Shown here piece by piece: positions 34,701-49,700 of a DNA stretch of 64,000 nt. Source of the DNA: Aplidium turbinatum (Eukaryota > Chordata > Ascidiacea > Aplousobranchia > Polyclinidae); the NCBI GenBank assembly GCA_918807975.1, contig OU964923.1:29121235-29185234 (forward strand), written 5' to 3'. The stretch's first letter is position 1; the number at the start of each line of letters is the position of its first letter. Made by a program: the position numbers and the translations under genes. The notes beneath the pieces were generated by a model. That model searched no databases and was not told the origin of the DNA. It saw nothing but the letters and a program-made list of their open reading frames with translations.

Positions 34701-37700
34701 ATTGAGGCGAGGATTGTATGATTTTATTAGCAAAGCCTCGTGGATTTTAGTGTCGAATTCGATGGAACATTTACGCATAACTTTAAACGACTCCAAGGAT
34801 GGTTTCCGACTCCGAATTCGACACTAAAATCCACGAGGCTTTGCTAATAAAATCATACAATCCTCGCCTCAATACACAGTTGTTTGCCTCAGGCGCTTCT
34901 TAATTACTCTACGTCTTTTCTTGATGCGTCATATGATGCGTCTTTGCCTCGCGTAATTTAAACGTCATGTGATGTGCCTTTCTCCTTTGCTCTGCCGTTT
35001 CATTTTATGCATTTCGTTTTTCAATTCAGTGTTTTGATCAGTTATTCACTTTCATAGTAGATATGATAAGCAGTTATTTTTTTTGCTTGATAAGGGCTAA
35101 CGTGTGTATGGCCGAAAACGTTTGTAGCTTATACTTTATGTTCAATTTTAATGGATTATGTTAAATGCCGTGTGGTTGCTTGGTTGTATATGTCTGTGGT
35201 TGAAGAAAGTGACCTCTTTACCAAAATTGCAACATAAAAAGTAGAAACAAAACAGATACTCAACTCCGAAGAACTGAGTCGTAATGTTCCAAATACAAAG
35301 ATTAGTAGTAACATTGAATGACACAAGAAACTTTTAATATATTTTTACTGTAGGCCTACTTTGTCATATTCTAATTAAAGATACTGCAGCTAAAGCCTTA
35401 TAGAGAAAACGTGGTAGTTTATCACATTTGGGTTTAATAAAATAATTAATAGTTGTGGTTCAACTAACCCTGGCTATGGTAATGGTCTTAGCAATTCAAC
35501 TAAAGATTTTTAAGCGCTTGGAAACCTGTTCCCGTCGTTCTATAAAATGCTACTGTAGGCCTAGTTCTTGCAAATACTTTTTAATGTGAGATAATTTAAT
35601 TGCTCTGTAATTAGAGGCCTAAAAAGAAACACGGTCATCCATTAGTGCCTTTTTTAGCAGATGAGATCTGGTGTTTGTCCCCGCTAGTAAAAGTCCGCCG
35701 GTTTTTGCTTCCCCTTATGCCATGTTTCCTGGTTGTTGGTGTTGCTATTTGCAATCTTCCCTCACCAACTCTAGCCACTTTATTATTATTTTTTTTTTTT
35801 AAAAGAAACGATATAAAAAATATGGGAAAAAATTGAAAAGTATTTCCACTGACCTGACCTTCTCTTACCATATCATACTAAGGAAAACAGCTAGTAGGCC
35901 TAATTTTATTCTGGAAAAAAGTGTTAAATTTGCTTTTCACTCATATCCTAAATAGAGAAGAGGATGAATAAAAGTTTACCTGCATTACAGCGATTAACTT
36001 GATCAATTTCCAACGATTGGGTATTTCTTTAACTTTCATTAAAATCTGCCACAAGTATGATAAGCATTGCACCTGCTCTGTGTAGCTTTGAGCTAAATCA
36101 CAAGGGGCACTTCCAATAAACCTAATTACAAAAACAACGTTATATTTTTAATTAGATTCCATCAATTTGAGATTTCAGTTTCATGGAAAAATACACTGAT
36201 GAGAACCAAAGAATCGAAACTTTGCAAAGGATTGTTGTTATTTTTGTTCTGTAATAAGTAGATTGCGGTAACTCAGAGTGAATGCAATGATGAGGTACTA
36301 CGTAATTACAGTACTTGCAGCTACCGTGATATTTTCTACCACTATACCGTGATGAATAGCCAACAATCTTTTCATTATAGCCTGCTATTAAAAATAAGAG
36401 TTTTTCCAACAATTCGTTAGGTCCTATATAATCCTATCAATCAATCGTTTGAAATCATGGAATTTCTTCACTGCTTTGCAAATGGTATAAAAAAAGTTTG
36501 AAATCGCCACGTAGCTATTGTGGCGCACCCGACTGCGCTAAAATTAAACAATTTTTTATAATGTGAAGAATTTTATGTTAATTTTAGCAGCTTTCGTTAT
36601 GTTGCCACTTTACAACGACGAAAGCATTGAATAGACTATACCTGGGCTGGATATCTTTTGTTGTTGTCGTGACAGTAGAACTAAACTTGTTCAAGTAGGC
36701 TGATTGCGTTATTTATGACAAAACAACTTCAGCTTACACTAGCAAACAAAAGATCAATATCGTACTTTTGTGGTTTCTTCAAATGCTTCCTTTGACATTG
36801 ATTTTCAAGCCATGTTTGAATATTTATAAAAAGGTAACGTCTTGGAAGAGAACAGTGAAGTATCTTAAGAGCCTAGAATCAAAGATTTCGTGATGAAATT
36901 TCTTATCTATTAAGAATTACAAAAGCACTTGCTATTTATTCTTTACAACCAACTGTTGTGGAAAAGGGGATCAATGAAACGCATCCACAACTGGAAAGCT
37001 GGGCTAATGCAACTATCGAACTTGGGTTACACTGAAGCGTTTCTTCAATTCAATTTCCATTTTTAGCTAGAATGCAAGATGTTTTATTTCTTTTGCTTGC
37101 CTTTTGTGTTTGTAGGCTTATGATTTTGCCCAGAACTTATTTTACTTAAGTCGTGTTAACCGCCCCTCATGCCCCCTGGCCGAGAAAGGGGAACGGCTGT
37201 TTAGGGGCATAATGATTTTAGTCTGTCTAATGTTTTTTGAACGATTATATTCAATAACCATACAATGAAAGAGTTTGCGGCCATAACCTGACGCTTTCTT
37301 GTCTTATCTTTAAGAGCCATTCTTAAACATAGGGGTCTACTAGTAGACTTTTTTTGGCGGGAGAGATGGTGCTCACACGGCCCTGCTTCTTCAAATTGGT
37401 GACAGAAAATAAATTTGAAAAGATTTGAGCATAAATCGAAGTAAAATAAAGCTTGCGCATACGACATCGGATAAGTTAAAAATCGTAAGCTAGTTGATTG
37501 GAAAAAATAATTGTTGCCTAATCAGTTCAGTATCTAAATCTTACTTTGAGGAGATGAGAAAACGACGCTGTCAAATGACCTTGTCGAAATAATACTTGAC
37601 CCATAAGTTTGTGAATGCGAGCCTTGCTTAATCTGCTAACTGCTAACACCTGTGTAGAAAAAGCCATAAACCGACAAAAAAGACTAAAGACATTTAACGA

Positions 37701-40700
37701 AAAATTACATACACCCTTAATCACTAAGTTCATTTAAAACTCGAATTCACGACTTTAAACCCAACTTCGTTTTAAAATGGCCTGCTCAAATAGCAACAAT
37801 ACCTTAACAAGAAATTTCAACGAAACTGAAAGCGGCTTGACTGAGTTTTTCTGTCAAGAATAATGAAATACAACTTAAACAAAATGTCTAACCAGAGTGA
37901 TATTTAAAACTTCGTCACAGTATTAACTTGACAGTTGATTCAGGATAAAATCCAATGACTGTAGCCTCTAGGAGCTTATCGTTTGACAGTTTGTGCATGC
38001 CCCCGATGTTTCTTGTGTTTGCAAGCATTATAAGTTCGGACCAAATTAATTTTTGAATCGTCCCCTATCTCACCTTCACATCTTCCAGTCTGTGATGACC
38101 ATATGTGGACTGGTTAGAAACGATGTCTTGCCCTTTTTCTAAATTTTCAACGATCTGATTTGCCATTTGAAGGTAACAGAACCCGATGCTTAGGTTTAAG
38201 ATGGCGATAGAAGACTCGGCCGCTGCAAAAACGTAAGACGTTAAAAAATGAAAATTTTGCTTAATATAGGGTTTATTTTATTTGGCATTTTCTCGACAAA
38301 CACGATAATAACATGAGCTAATGAGCTTGCTTAGAAAGAATTTAAAACATGAAATTTTTTTTGTATGGGAATAAATTTACGCAAACTGAAAAATTATGAA
38401 GGTCAGGGAAACAAAATCTCAGATCACCAAATTTTTCTTTTAGAAGTTTTGTAACTTGTGCGATCACTTTGTTATGACAAAAGCAGGTTTATAAAAAAAA
38501 AACAACAATGAAACATTAATTTCCTTAAAAAATAGAAATTGCCCTTTACCTTTCAATAAGTACAAAAGAGTCTTTTCTGTATGAGCAGCGTTTCTCCAAT
38601 GATGAATCAGTTGTTGGTACAAAAGCGCAAGATTTTCGTGGATCTCAAATGGTGTTTGAGGAAGCCTTTTTTTTGTGATAGCTGCAATGCATATTTAATT
38701 TATTTATTTGGATGTTTTGCTTGAAAAATGCCATCATTACTACTGTAGCTTTGTAAATATTTCTACTTGGTTTGTTCAAATAATTGTCCACTTATGAATC
38801 TTGCATAATTATATAGTAGCCTACCTGCAAAAAATTTATAAACTTTTCAAAATTAACTCAAAAAGCAGTCAGTTAATTTTTTTTTCAGAAACTTTAACAA
38901 ATTTTATCATATTTTGTACCCCTTCTTTATGTATAGTATCAAAATGAGTAATTAAAACCAATCTTTAGTGTGGTAACTCTTGTTTGTGATCACATTTAAC
39001 CACCTTTCCACTTATCTCAAATTAGGACTGGTCCGACTTAAATATTAACTAGCAAGGTCGTTGAGAGGATGTTTTGGGCCCGGTACCAATGAGATTCTCG
39101 GGCCTTAAATCAAGACACATCTAAGAAAAGCACCATACTAATTCCAAATACGCGCTGGTTTCTTCAAGTTCCCTGGCCCCTTGGAATGGTTCCGGGCTTC
39201 TGAAATCATCTCGGCCCCGGATCCAAAAGTACTTCCTGGACCTAGAACCTGGGTCAAAGCTACTTTTGAGTAGCATACATGGCAAACTTTCTCACCTGGC
39301 AATAACTTAGCTTGTTCCTCCGTATTGTTGATCAGAGTTTCATAAGCCGGTAACAATTGCTTTGGCAACCACAGTGAACTTCTAAGTGATGGCGAGGATT
39401 CCCCGTTTTCGCTGATACTGAGAAGTGGGCAAGAAATAAAATTAAACCTTCTTTTTTTCTGCTTGTAGTGTCAGTCTTTTTGAGATGCGCGGCTGATTGT
39501 AGGCTGAGCAGTTTCGTAAAACTTTTGCACATTCACACAATTGAGCTTTCACACATTCACACAGTTGATTTTTGCACATTCACACAGTTGAGCTTTGCAC
39601 ATTCACACAATTGAGTTTCGCACATTTACACAGTTGAATTTTGCACATTCACACAGTTGAGTTTCGCACATTCACACAGTTGAATTTTGCACATTCACAC
39701 AATTGAATTTTGCACATTCACACAATTGAATTTTGCACATTCACACAGTTGAGTTTTCACACATTCACACAGTTGAGTTTCGCACATTCACACAGTTGAG
39801 TTTTGCAGATTCACACAATTGAGTTTTGCACATTCACACAGTTGAATTTTGCACATTCGCACAATTGAGTTTTGCACATTCACACTGTTGGGTTTTGCAC
39901 ATTCACACAATTAAGTTTTGCACATTCGCACAATAGAGTTTTGCACATTCACACAATTGAGTTTTGAGTTAAAGCAAATTGCGAAGTGCAAGATAGAGGA
40001 AAAAACAGCATGGTTCACTGGTTCAGTCACAGACAAAGTGGGTCATTTATAATTCAGTTAGGCCTATTCAAACTGAGCAGGGGTTCTTAACCAAAGTTGC
40101 TCACACTCCCTAGAGGTGGCCGGTGAGACGTCTTCCTAAAAAGGGTATGGATTATGACTGATTGATTACGGTTGTTTACAAAATGGGGTTAGAAGATGTG
40201 ACTTGTTTTCTGGAGTTTTGAATCGAGATTATGGACTTTGGGTGATTATTGTTTTTTAGCCATTTTGGAAGAAAGTGTCAGAAATGGCTGCTGATTTGAA
40301 AGTGGTGTCAACACTGGCACAAGTTAACAATAACTGAAATAGAACTATTGCGGCTATCATTATCAAACAAAACCTAACAACAAACTGCAATACCATGACG
40401 TCGGCACCACGAAAAGAAAACGAAGGCTGTGTGAGTGTGTGTGCTTAAAACTTATTTTTATAGATTATCCACGATTTTATATTTAACATGAATAACAGTT
40501 GCAACAAAACAAACACTTAAATGTGATACTCGTCGGCAGCAGTGGCCGAGTGGTTAGCGCGTTGGGCTCGCAGTCGAGAGCCTGCATGTTCGACTCCAGC
40601 CACCCGCACTTGCTGTTGTTTCTCTAGGCAAGAAACTTTACGATAATTGCCTCTACCCAGTGATCGATTTCGAGTAATGGGTAGTACCAAATTTAAGTCA

Positions 40701-43700
40701 TGAGTAAAGTAGATAACCGGCAACAGACATTGCAGTCGGCTGCACCGTGGGTCAGGTGTACGTCGTAAAGCGTACACCGATGCATAGCGCTCAAGTCCGC
40801 TTTACCGCAATGCAGGATAAAGATAATAAAAACAAACAAACAGAAATACTCAAATTTAAATTATGTCGCTGTATTGCTCAGGCATACGCTTATGCACAAG
40901 GTTCTCCAAATGCCGTATTGCTGTTAGAAATGCGTGGTTTCGTTTTAACTGCATGTTTTTATATGCCTGTTGTAGCAGTCCATTATTAAGTCAAAAGATA
41001 GTTTATTAAGATTTTTAAATGTTAATTGACCGTCTAATGAATTTCTATCTGCCTGATGAATATTCTAGTTAATCTGGCTAGGTGACTACATTAAACTCTT
41101 TCCACATAATTGTTGCTCGAATCATAATTTTAAAGCTATCAGAAGATGTTCGTATAATTTTGAAGGTCTAATTAAAATGAAATTAAACATTACGGAATAA
41201 TGAAACAAATTTATCATTAGATTTAGTCGTCCAAATTGTTACGTAAAAACTATACATTTTACTAAGTGTTTTTTCTCTCTCTGGCCTTTTGAGTCCAAAT
41301 GCAAACTGTTTTTATTGTCTGCTCCCTTTTTTCTATTTAAGGCGGCAGCTGAGATGGAAAAAATACAAAATCTTTAGAAAATGACGCAAAAATGGATTGC
41401 TACACTGTCACCTATGGTGTAACTATCTTTCGTCTAGCAGTAATTCTATACGTGTAAGTTAGAACAACTGTTAAAAAATGTTGTTTCACCTGTAAAGAAG
41501 GTGCAGCATCAGTTCTACTTTTATTTTTTAAGCTCTTATCCGTAAAAATTGGTATCAGTCAATTCAGTTTATGCACGTTGTTTCCGATAAGTTTTACTTG
41601 TCTGCCAATCAATGAACTTATCAACTATTATTGGGAAAGAACTGTCAAGATCAGTCGATGAATTTGGTACACTATAACTCATGTCTTCGGAGTTAAGCGC
41701 CTATTTTTTTTCTTTTTCCTACGATTGATCGTGATAAGACCATTGTGGATACATGATACAACTGATACAAAAACGAATGAATACTGTAAAGGTATACACA
41801 ATACACAATTACACATCCTACGTGGACAGGTGTCTCGCCTTCCTTCGTTAAGATCAATTTTGATAATAAAGTTTTTGCTAAGACTAGATAAAAAATAAAA
41901 AAATGTTTTCAATGTTTATTGGGATCGATTGCAAAGTAATTATAGAATTTTCAATTGGAATATTAACACAAACAGGTTAGTGGTTCCGGCTTACAACAAT
42001 ATAGCAGGTAATTATTCCAAAAGACTAATCAGAACATAGAGACAGGCACTGTCTATACGTAGGGGAAGGTGAGGTAAGTTGTGCCAGTGGGTAAGTTGAG
42101 CCACCCCCCGTAACTCGAAAAATAAAAATCGCATCAACTTTCTACTGCCACCTACCTGACTGTTTATCTTATATGGAGCTATTCTGTAAAGATTATAGGT
42201 CTTTGTCTTGTAGAAAGACAGAAAAACTGTTTTTAGTGATTTTGGGAAGTTTTTTGAACTTTTTGAAAAAAAAGATTTTTTGTGTTTTACAAAATGTATG
42301 TGGCATTCACCAGTATTGATATGTCTAACAGTAATAACTAATGTTAGCTTATTCAGAAACTATTAAAGTGAGGTTGCTAGCTCATATATGACTGGAGAAA
42401 TTCCCGTTTGACTTTTAATGGCGGCCTTGAGGTAAGTTGAGCCAGTGATGTACAGGTAAGTTGAGCCGGTGTCTCAACTTACCTCACTTCAGCTGCCAGT
42501 GTTAAGTGATGATACATGTAGTCATTAAATAGATAACAAAGTGTAGCCTATTTTACTTTTTAATAGTCTAAATCTCTGGAAAAATAATTTGTCCATTGGT
42601 CTATTGAACTTTAAATTTATTTGTTATTGTTGGGGGGGGCAAATATTTGATGAATTAAAGAGAACGACAAAGTGTTTGATTTAAGCCATCGCCACCTGAC
42701 GTGCAGTGACGTATCCTGGTGGCTTGAGCAAGGGAAGCAATGAAACTGGGGGTTATAGCCTGCCGAAGGCACTCGTATTCTAGGGGGTCCAGAGGCATGC
42801 TCCCCCGGAAAATTTTTTGCAAAATTACACTTAAATAATGGATTATAGCCCTTTCTGGAAACACTTTTAGGGTAATATTTGTATAAAATTTATTAGCAGA
42901 TAAACAGCTATTAACTTAGTAGCTCTTACACACGAACGGACAAAATCTGCGGCTAAAATTAGAGAACACAAAAAACTCAGCTACACAAAACCCCAACAGA
43001 GTAAGCCATTCTGAAATTGCTTCCACAAATTTGGTAAAAGAAACGTAAATTGCGTAAATTTTGCGCGATTTTTGTCTTTCTGTGTGTCTAAAACAAGTCC
43101 TTGGAAGTGTTAATAGCCAGATCTCTTGGAAAACGTTATAAATTTCTACAAGTTTTATTATATTTTCAACAAAGGGCTCAACTTCGGAATCCAAACTTTG
43201 AAAATTGGGGGGGGGGGGCATTGCCCTTTTTGCCCCCCTGGCTACGCCTATGAAAGTTGTCCTTTGTCTTTAAAGCAGACGATGAATGTTCTTTTCTTAA
43301 AGGGGATATCGTTAAAGCTTCCTCACACGACCACTTGGAGAAACTTTCTGCCGTCAGCAGAAATTCCGGTTTCCATGCTCTCTTGATCAGAGGCATATGG
43401 AATAAGTTTAGATCAGACAGACAACGGAAATTGATTTTGCAAATTCACATTTTGGAGGTTTATTTAATCAGGATTGTGTATTGATTCATCGTTTTGTTTT
43501 CTGTTCTTTAGCTCAGTTAACACGATCTGCTAGTACTACATTGATTCAACGTCTGTTGACGTTTAATCAACGAAAAAGTGGCAGATTTGTCGGCTGGGAA
43601 GTGCGCAATTTCACAGTCGAACAGTCACAACAAAATAAATTTATCCTTTCACATGTTGTTCTTTCTTCCTGGTAGCAGCTACGTATTAACTGCTACCCAA

Positions 43701-46700
43701 CCTGTCTTCTTTCTAACTTTTGACTCAAGATCCACATGTGTTGAGTGAAGATTACATATTGTCAACAAGAGACTGGATCAATTGTGAAGTGGAATAGTCA
43801 CTGCACGAGTGTAGCATGGAGGAACAAACCGTAGACCACACCATCTGTAACTGCGCCATCTACTATGCACCAAATGGTGTGCGTGATCTGCGCGAATTGG
43901 ATGACGAATCAATTCAATGGCTGCTCGACACCTGCCCAAACATCTAGACCGCGTCGCCGCCACTGCCCAAGGGTGGTAAAAGACAGAGCCCCTCGACCCC
44001 TGGAGTGGCGAAGAAGGTTCAAAAGAAGAAGAAGATCACATCGTAAAAGGCCGAGCCACGTTTTCGTTAAGCAGCGAAAACACGAGTTAGTGAATAGAGA
44101 AAAAATAATGAGAGATTGTCGCTCAAGCATGACAGTGCATCGCAATGATGACGTCACCATTGCGTCACAGTCCATGTTACAATTCGGGACAAATAGCTGG
44201 GCAATAATTTCGTGAACACATGTAGGCCTATTGCATAGCATTTTATATGTAGGCTACCATCGCTACAGCTTTTGTTATAGAACTTAAACGAGTGGCTCAA
44301 CTTTCCTCACACCCCGGCTCAACTTACCACGTGGGGTAGGTAAGTTGAGCCAAAATGACGTAATATTTAAAACATGTTTTTTTTCAATATTCTTATGAGT
44401 TATGAAAAATTTTTTTTTGTTAAATTAAGGCCAAAGCATCAACCATTATGCTGCCACTTTCACTTTTATTGTAAATCTAGCGGTTTTCTTAGTAGAATCG
44501 TTTAAGTAAAAAGTGGCTCAACTTACCTCATCTTCCCCTACTATAGACATGAACAAGGATCTTACCTTTCATTGTGGCTATTCTGGGAAAAAGAAAACCT
44601 TCTGGAACTCAAAAAGAAAGCTGAAATTAAATGTAGAGCGTGAGTTACCAGTTATCACCCTCTGTTGCAGGGTTACTCAACTAGTGTTAACAAAGATCCA
44701 GTTTGAAAAGTTGAATATTTTTAGCGGTCCAGTAAACAGGTTATTTTACACGCAATCACGAAAGTGAAAATATCTGTACCAAACCACTTTTTTAGGTAAA
44801 ATGTAACTCGACTTTGATTTTTGAGAAAGTGTTGGGGAGTCTGGGGGGCGAAGCCCCCCAGCAAATAATATAATCACATTAAAGATTGCTTCCTCCCAGT
44901 AAAACTCTGTTTAAAGAAGCCCTGACACCTGGCAATGAGGTTGTTCTTCCAAAAGCTCACGGTCCACCATCAACACTCAGAAGGTCCGGATTCGGACCCC
45001 TGTCCGCCAGTTGAATAGCCCTGCTCTATTGTATGTGTAGACAAGGCCTTAGCCACATTGGTTTGCTAGCAATCTGAATCTGATACCGCTACATTGTAAG
45101 GTGAAGTTTTTTTGTATTGACTCGTTTGATTATTGTCTCATGCAATAAACACAAAAAAATCAGCCACATTTCAAGACAATTTTAATGATGGTTGGTTGAA
45201 TTTTTTTGGTAAGGGTGTTGAAATTTTTTATGTTTTCAGGTTTAGATTAAGTGGACAGTAAGGCAGTTTGTGTGTCTATCTTCAAGCATGCTTTTGAGTG
45301 TCTTCTCAACACTTCTCAGCGTTCCCATTGGACTAACTGTAATTTTAATGGGCATTCGAATATAAATTGTCAAGTCAATTTTTGTTGTATTAATTATGAT
45401 TAATTGATTGCAACCTGCAATTTGTTATTAAATGAAATATGGGCGAAAATTAAAGTCTATCAGGTACTTCTCAGAAGAGCCAAAAACATTGAAAAGGTTA
45501 AGAGCCACTAGTCTACAGTTTGCGTGGCTAACAAAATATTTTTTAATAAAAGATCTTTTTAATTGTACAACTGTCAGCTATGTTTCATAACGTTTGCTAT
45601 GCCCTTTGAAAAACACATTATAAAAATTTAACATGAAAATAATATTTCACGTACCGTACCTACATTTTTCCCATTGCAGTCCAATTGCAATAAATACATT
45701 CATTTATATCTAATAGCTAAAATGCTTTGAAGTTTTGAGGAATGTTTATTATAATTGCAAAACAAACCAGCAAGTCGATTGCCACTTACTTACAAGTCCA
45801 TTACAAGTTTACTTAATGGTAGCCTACTCATGACTGTAGAATGTGCAAGTAATCATAATCGAACATTTTGAAATTTTTCGTAGTTGTAATTAATTACAGT
45901 ATATCTCCATTGTGATCTTCCCATCCCTTCTTCTTCTTTCGTACGAGAGGTTGGTTTTGCATCACGTTTCATTGGGGTCAAATGTCCGGCATTCTTGGAG
46001 CAGCCACTTGATTTTAGAGTCCTCTAGCGTTGACAGACCAATTTGACCAAGTTGACCAGACCAAGTTGACAGACGTTAACCGTTGCTGCCCTCGGATGTG
46101 CAAACGTCTGGCAGTGGTAGAGGATGTGGTCTGCTGTCTGTTCCTCTGCATCACAGTTGCACGCCGCAGATGTTGATGGGCCCCATTTGTGCAGGGGCCC
46201 AGTACTCCGCTGTGGAATGGACAAGAGCCAGGGTAGTGGTGCGCAGAGTTGTTGCTGTCGCACCCCAGCTCGTACCTGCCAGTCGACGAATAAGGGCAAC
46301 GCGTGATGTTACTTTCTTGCGGAGTGATTCCAAGTGGTGTCGGTACTGTCCTGTCCAAACTACATGTAACACCAAGGTGGCCTGGTGTGGGGTTAAAGGG
46401 CAGGATGTTTCCATCGATATTGATGTTCAGCTCACGCTTTGCTTCCTTGTTGTTTAGATGGAAAGCGGTCGACACCGTTTTAGATTTACTGAGCTTGAGT
46501 CTCCACTTGTGGATGTAGTTTGATATCTTAGCTATATCTTGAGTTAGGGTCCTTTTCAGTGGAGACCATTTCGAAGCGTTATGCACCATAGCCAGGCCAT
46601 CGGAATAGGCATACAGCTTAGATGTTATTGGTGGAAGGTCATGGATGTAAACATTAAAAAAGAGTGGAGCCAGAACGGATTCCTGGGAAATACCATTCTT

Positions 46701-49700
46701 GGGGCGTCTTGGCCTGCTGCTTCGTCCCTGTCTGGTGGTGAGGGTGAAACTGCAGTTGTAGACAAGCTCCATAATCATTCTGACCATGTGCCGGTCGGGA
46801 AGAAGGTGAAGAAGTTTGCAGGCGAGGCCGCGGTGCCACACTGTGTCATATGCTGCAGTGAGATCAATGAACACGGCACCAGCCTTTTTCTCTTCCTCAA
46901 AACAATCCTCAATGTCTCGGCTCATGCGAGTGACCTGTTGTATAGTTGATCGGCACGGCAAAAACCTGCTTGCGCTGGTAGTAAGAGTGGGTCGATGATT
47001 GAATCGACTCTTGTGTGGATAAGCCGTTTGAGGATTTTATAGAGGATGCAAAGGAGTGAGATAGGACGGTAGTTCTTAGCGTCATCCAGGGGCTTGTTGG
47101 GCTTTGGTATGGCTATGACGTCATCTCGTTTCCAGGTTTTGAATATTTTTAGGTGGTGCAGGCAGGAGGAGAGGAAAGCGTGCAGCCAAGATTTCAGTGC
47201 TTTGCCGGCGTGGAGGATGAACTCTGGGCGGTGCTTTGCCTGGCTTTACGAGGTTTAGAGCATGCTGGAATTCTTCGAGGGTGAAGCCTCAGGATATATT
47301 TTGCTCAGACGGTGCTGGACTCTTCCACAGTTCAAACACTTCCTTAGCCACTTGGCGAGCCGTACTTTTATCCCCTAAGGAGTATACCGGTACCCCATTA
47401 TTCACAAGTTGTGATGCAATGGAGTTGGCTGCAATGGGGCGTTCTCTAAGCGGTTGTCTGGACCAGCCAGTTAGCCTGTAAATTAACATTTTTTTTTACA
47501 TCATCCCTGAGTGTATGTAAGAGAACACTCGTTATTATACTCACATAGTAATTGACTATCTTTGCTCTCTTTGTACTTGTGGTTTGGTGGTGCGATAAGT
47601 TCCAATGGAGCAACTACTTCCTGACAACAACAAAAAAACAGCTAAAAAAAGTAAGTGACATGACAATTGCATTGCAAAATTATTTGACGAAATGACTACA
47701 TTTGAACGATTCAATTTACTTTGAAGTAAAAATCATCACAGCAAAGACGGACACAGAAGAGCTGCTGAAGCTAAATTAAATTCAACTTGTTGCAAAAAAA
47801 GTTCAACGTCGTTTTTTACCACCATGCTGAAAGGAATCGCAAGCGATTTTCTGATGCAGACTCCATCTATACAGATCTTTCCGGGAGTAGAAAGAAAGGA
47901 AAAACGGCGCTGGTAGGCTTCTTGGACTACTCGTAGAACTGTTGGTGATGTCCTCTGCAAAAAGCAAGGCTGTGTTGAACACAGTGACGTAGCTAAAAAT
48001 GAAATTTAAGGGGGGCAAAACAACTGTTGGGGAGAGAGAAAATATTTCAATATTTGACACAAAAAGTTTATTTTAAAATGCATCTACTGAATGCAGCCAA
48101 ACATTTAGAAAACATCATTCAACATGTAATACAATGTCATTAAAACTTTATAATAGCATCAAAACCCACTTGTTTGAGGGGCACGACAATTGCCCCTTAA
48201 TTGCAAAGCGATTGCTCCCCGTAGCAACGTCCCCGGTTGAACAACGGGAATACAGTATACATAACCTCTCGATTGGCGACCTAGCAGGTCTGGAGTTAGG
48301 GGGGCAGAGGGTGCAGGTGCTCCGGGCCCCCAGACTTTTAAAGGGCCCCCCTACGTGGAAAAATGTGATTTTGTGTTATTTTTTTTTTCATTCAGCCTTT
48401 GAAGTTTCTGCAAAATGCTGTGCAGTGCTGGATTAATGGTTCTGTAGATGTAGAGGTGTTTTTTTGCACGGGCCCCCCGATCTAAAAGTGCTCCGGGCCC
48501 CCATCAGCTAAATCCGGCCCTGCGACTTAGAGATACGACCTGAGTTACAATTTCAATCGGACAGTTAACCACTTGCTAACAGACTGATTGAAACTTTTTA
48601 AAATATGTTTTACTGCGTTCCCAAGATAGCGCATTTAAACAGCTACATGTTATACAGTTACGAGTAGTAGCAAAAAAGGATAAAAATCTTAATTTTAGAA
48701 AATTTCAGTCAGACGGCAACAGTGGTAAAATTTTGCGAAATGTGACAAATCAACCTCATCTCAAGATAGCTATGCCATTCTTATTGCAGTGTTCAATTTG
48801 TTGAGAGACTACTAAACACTTTTTAAAATCTTTTCATTTTTCATTTTCTTTGTCTAAAATTCTCTAGAATTACAGAAGGTTCATATTAATTATTAAACTG
48901 GTTTCTTAAACTTCAATTTTTTATCCGTTTAAGAATGAACTTCCACGTTTGTTCACAAGTTTGGGTTGTTTTTGGCAAGCTCCATACATCAAAGTAAACT
49001 AAAAATATTAACTAATCGCTTGCATATGCATTCCAATAGTCTACGACGAGTTGGTGCAGCAAGTTGGAATAGCTACTTTTACCAATTTGTGCAAACAGAC
49101 CTGCTGGTGTTGCCTCGTTTTTCTAGTTTTGAAAAAGTTTGATATTTGAAAAAATTCTGATCGGGTACAAGAAATTTTTGAGCATTAGGATATTGAAGTA
49201 AATTTTGTAAAATAAACATTGTTGTCTTTTACACAGTTGTAGAGCTATCTTGTCACTTAAATTGGCTAACTGGTTAGAGCATAAATTTTCCTATTTAAAA
49301 TTGGTTGCTGTGAAATTTAAGCATTAACCTTAACCTACATATACATGGTGCAATAGCTGCAGACAGGACGTCACTGTTTCGACCTTAAGATCTCCTCAGT
49401 GCAGTAAATCGTACACTTATTACTATATAAGTAATGCAGCGTGGGATTTTTCCATTTGTGGTACGCAAGGAACCACATTTGGATACGTTCACCCATCTTG
49501 CCAGAGTGCTCAAACTGCCGGAGCAGTGAGCTATGCGCAATGCAACAGCAAGATGTCTGCCAGCAAAGTGCTCAATTGGCGAACCGAGAGCATTACTTAA
49601 CTGCAGACAGGACGTCACTGTTTCGAAGGTCTCCTCCGTGCAGTAAATCGTACACCACGCGTGAACGCCTCATAAGTAATGCAGCGTGGGATTTTTCCAT

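Larger units (their letters stand above)
42060..44540. mobile_element. TA-flanked element with GGGGAAGGTGAGGTAAGTTG ends
   Basis: Starts TAGGGGAAGGTGAGGTAAG and ends with the inverse CTTACCTCATCTTCCCCTA. The TA at each tip would be the duplicated target of a Tc1/mariner-pogo type element. AGGTAAGTTGAGCC motifs recur sub-terminally (about 42430-42490 and 44290-44350). A hAT fragment, a small ORF and a LINE tail are found inside. Superfamily is inferred; no transposase seen. Confidence 0.68.

Noticed and set aside
39527-39967. CRISPR-like regular repeat
   Set aside because: Units are directly adjacent with no unique spacers, and the genome is animal; it is a minisatellite.
40527-40620. Functional tRNA gene
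   Set aside because: Boxes A and B are present but the acceptor stem does not close and a SINE body and (CAAA)n tail follow.
46083-46457. 124-codon plus-strand ORF
   Set aside because: Shadow of the LINE reverse transcriptase on the minus strand.
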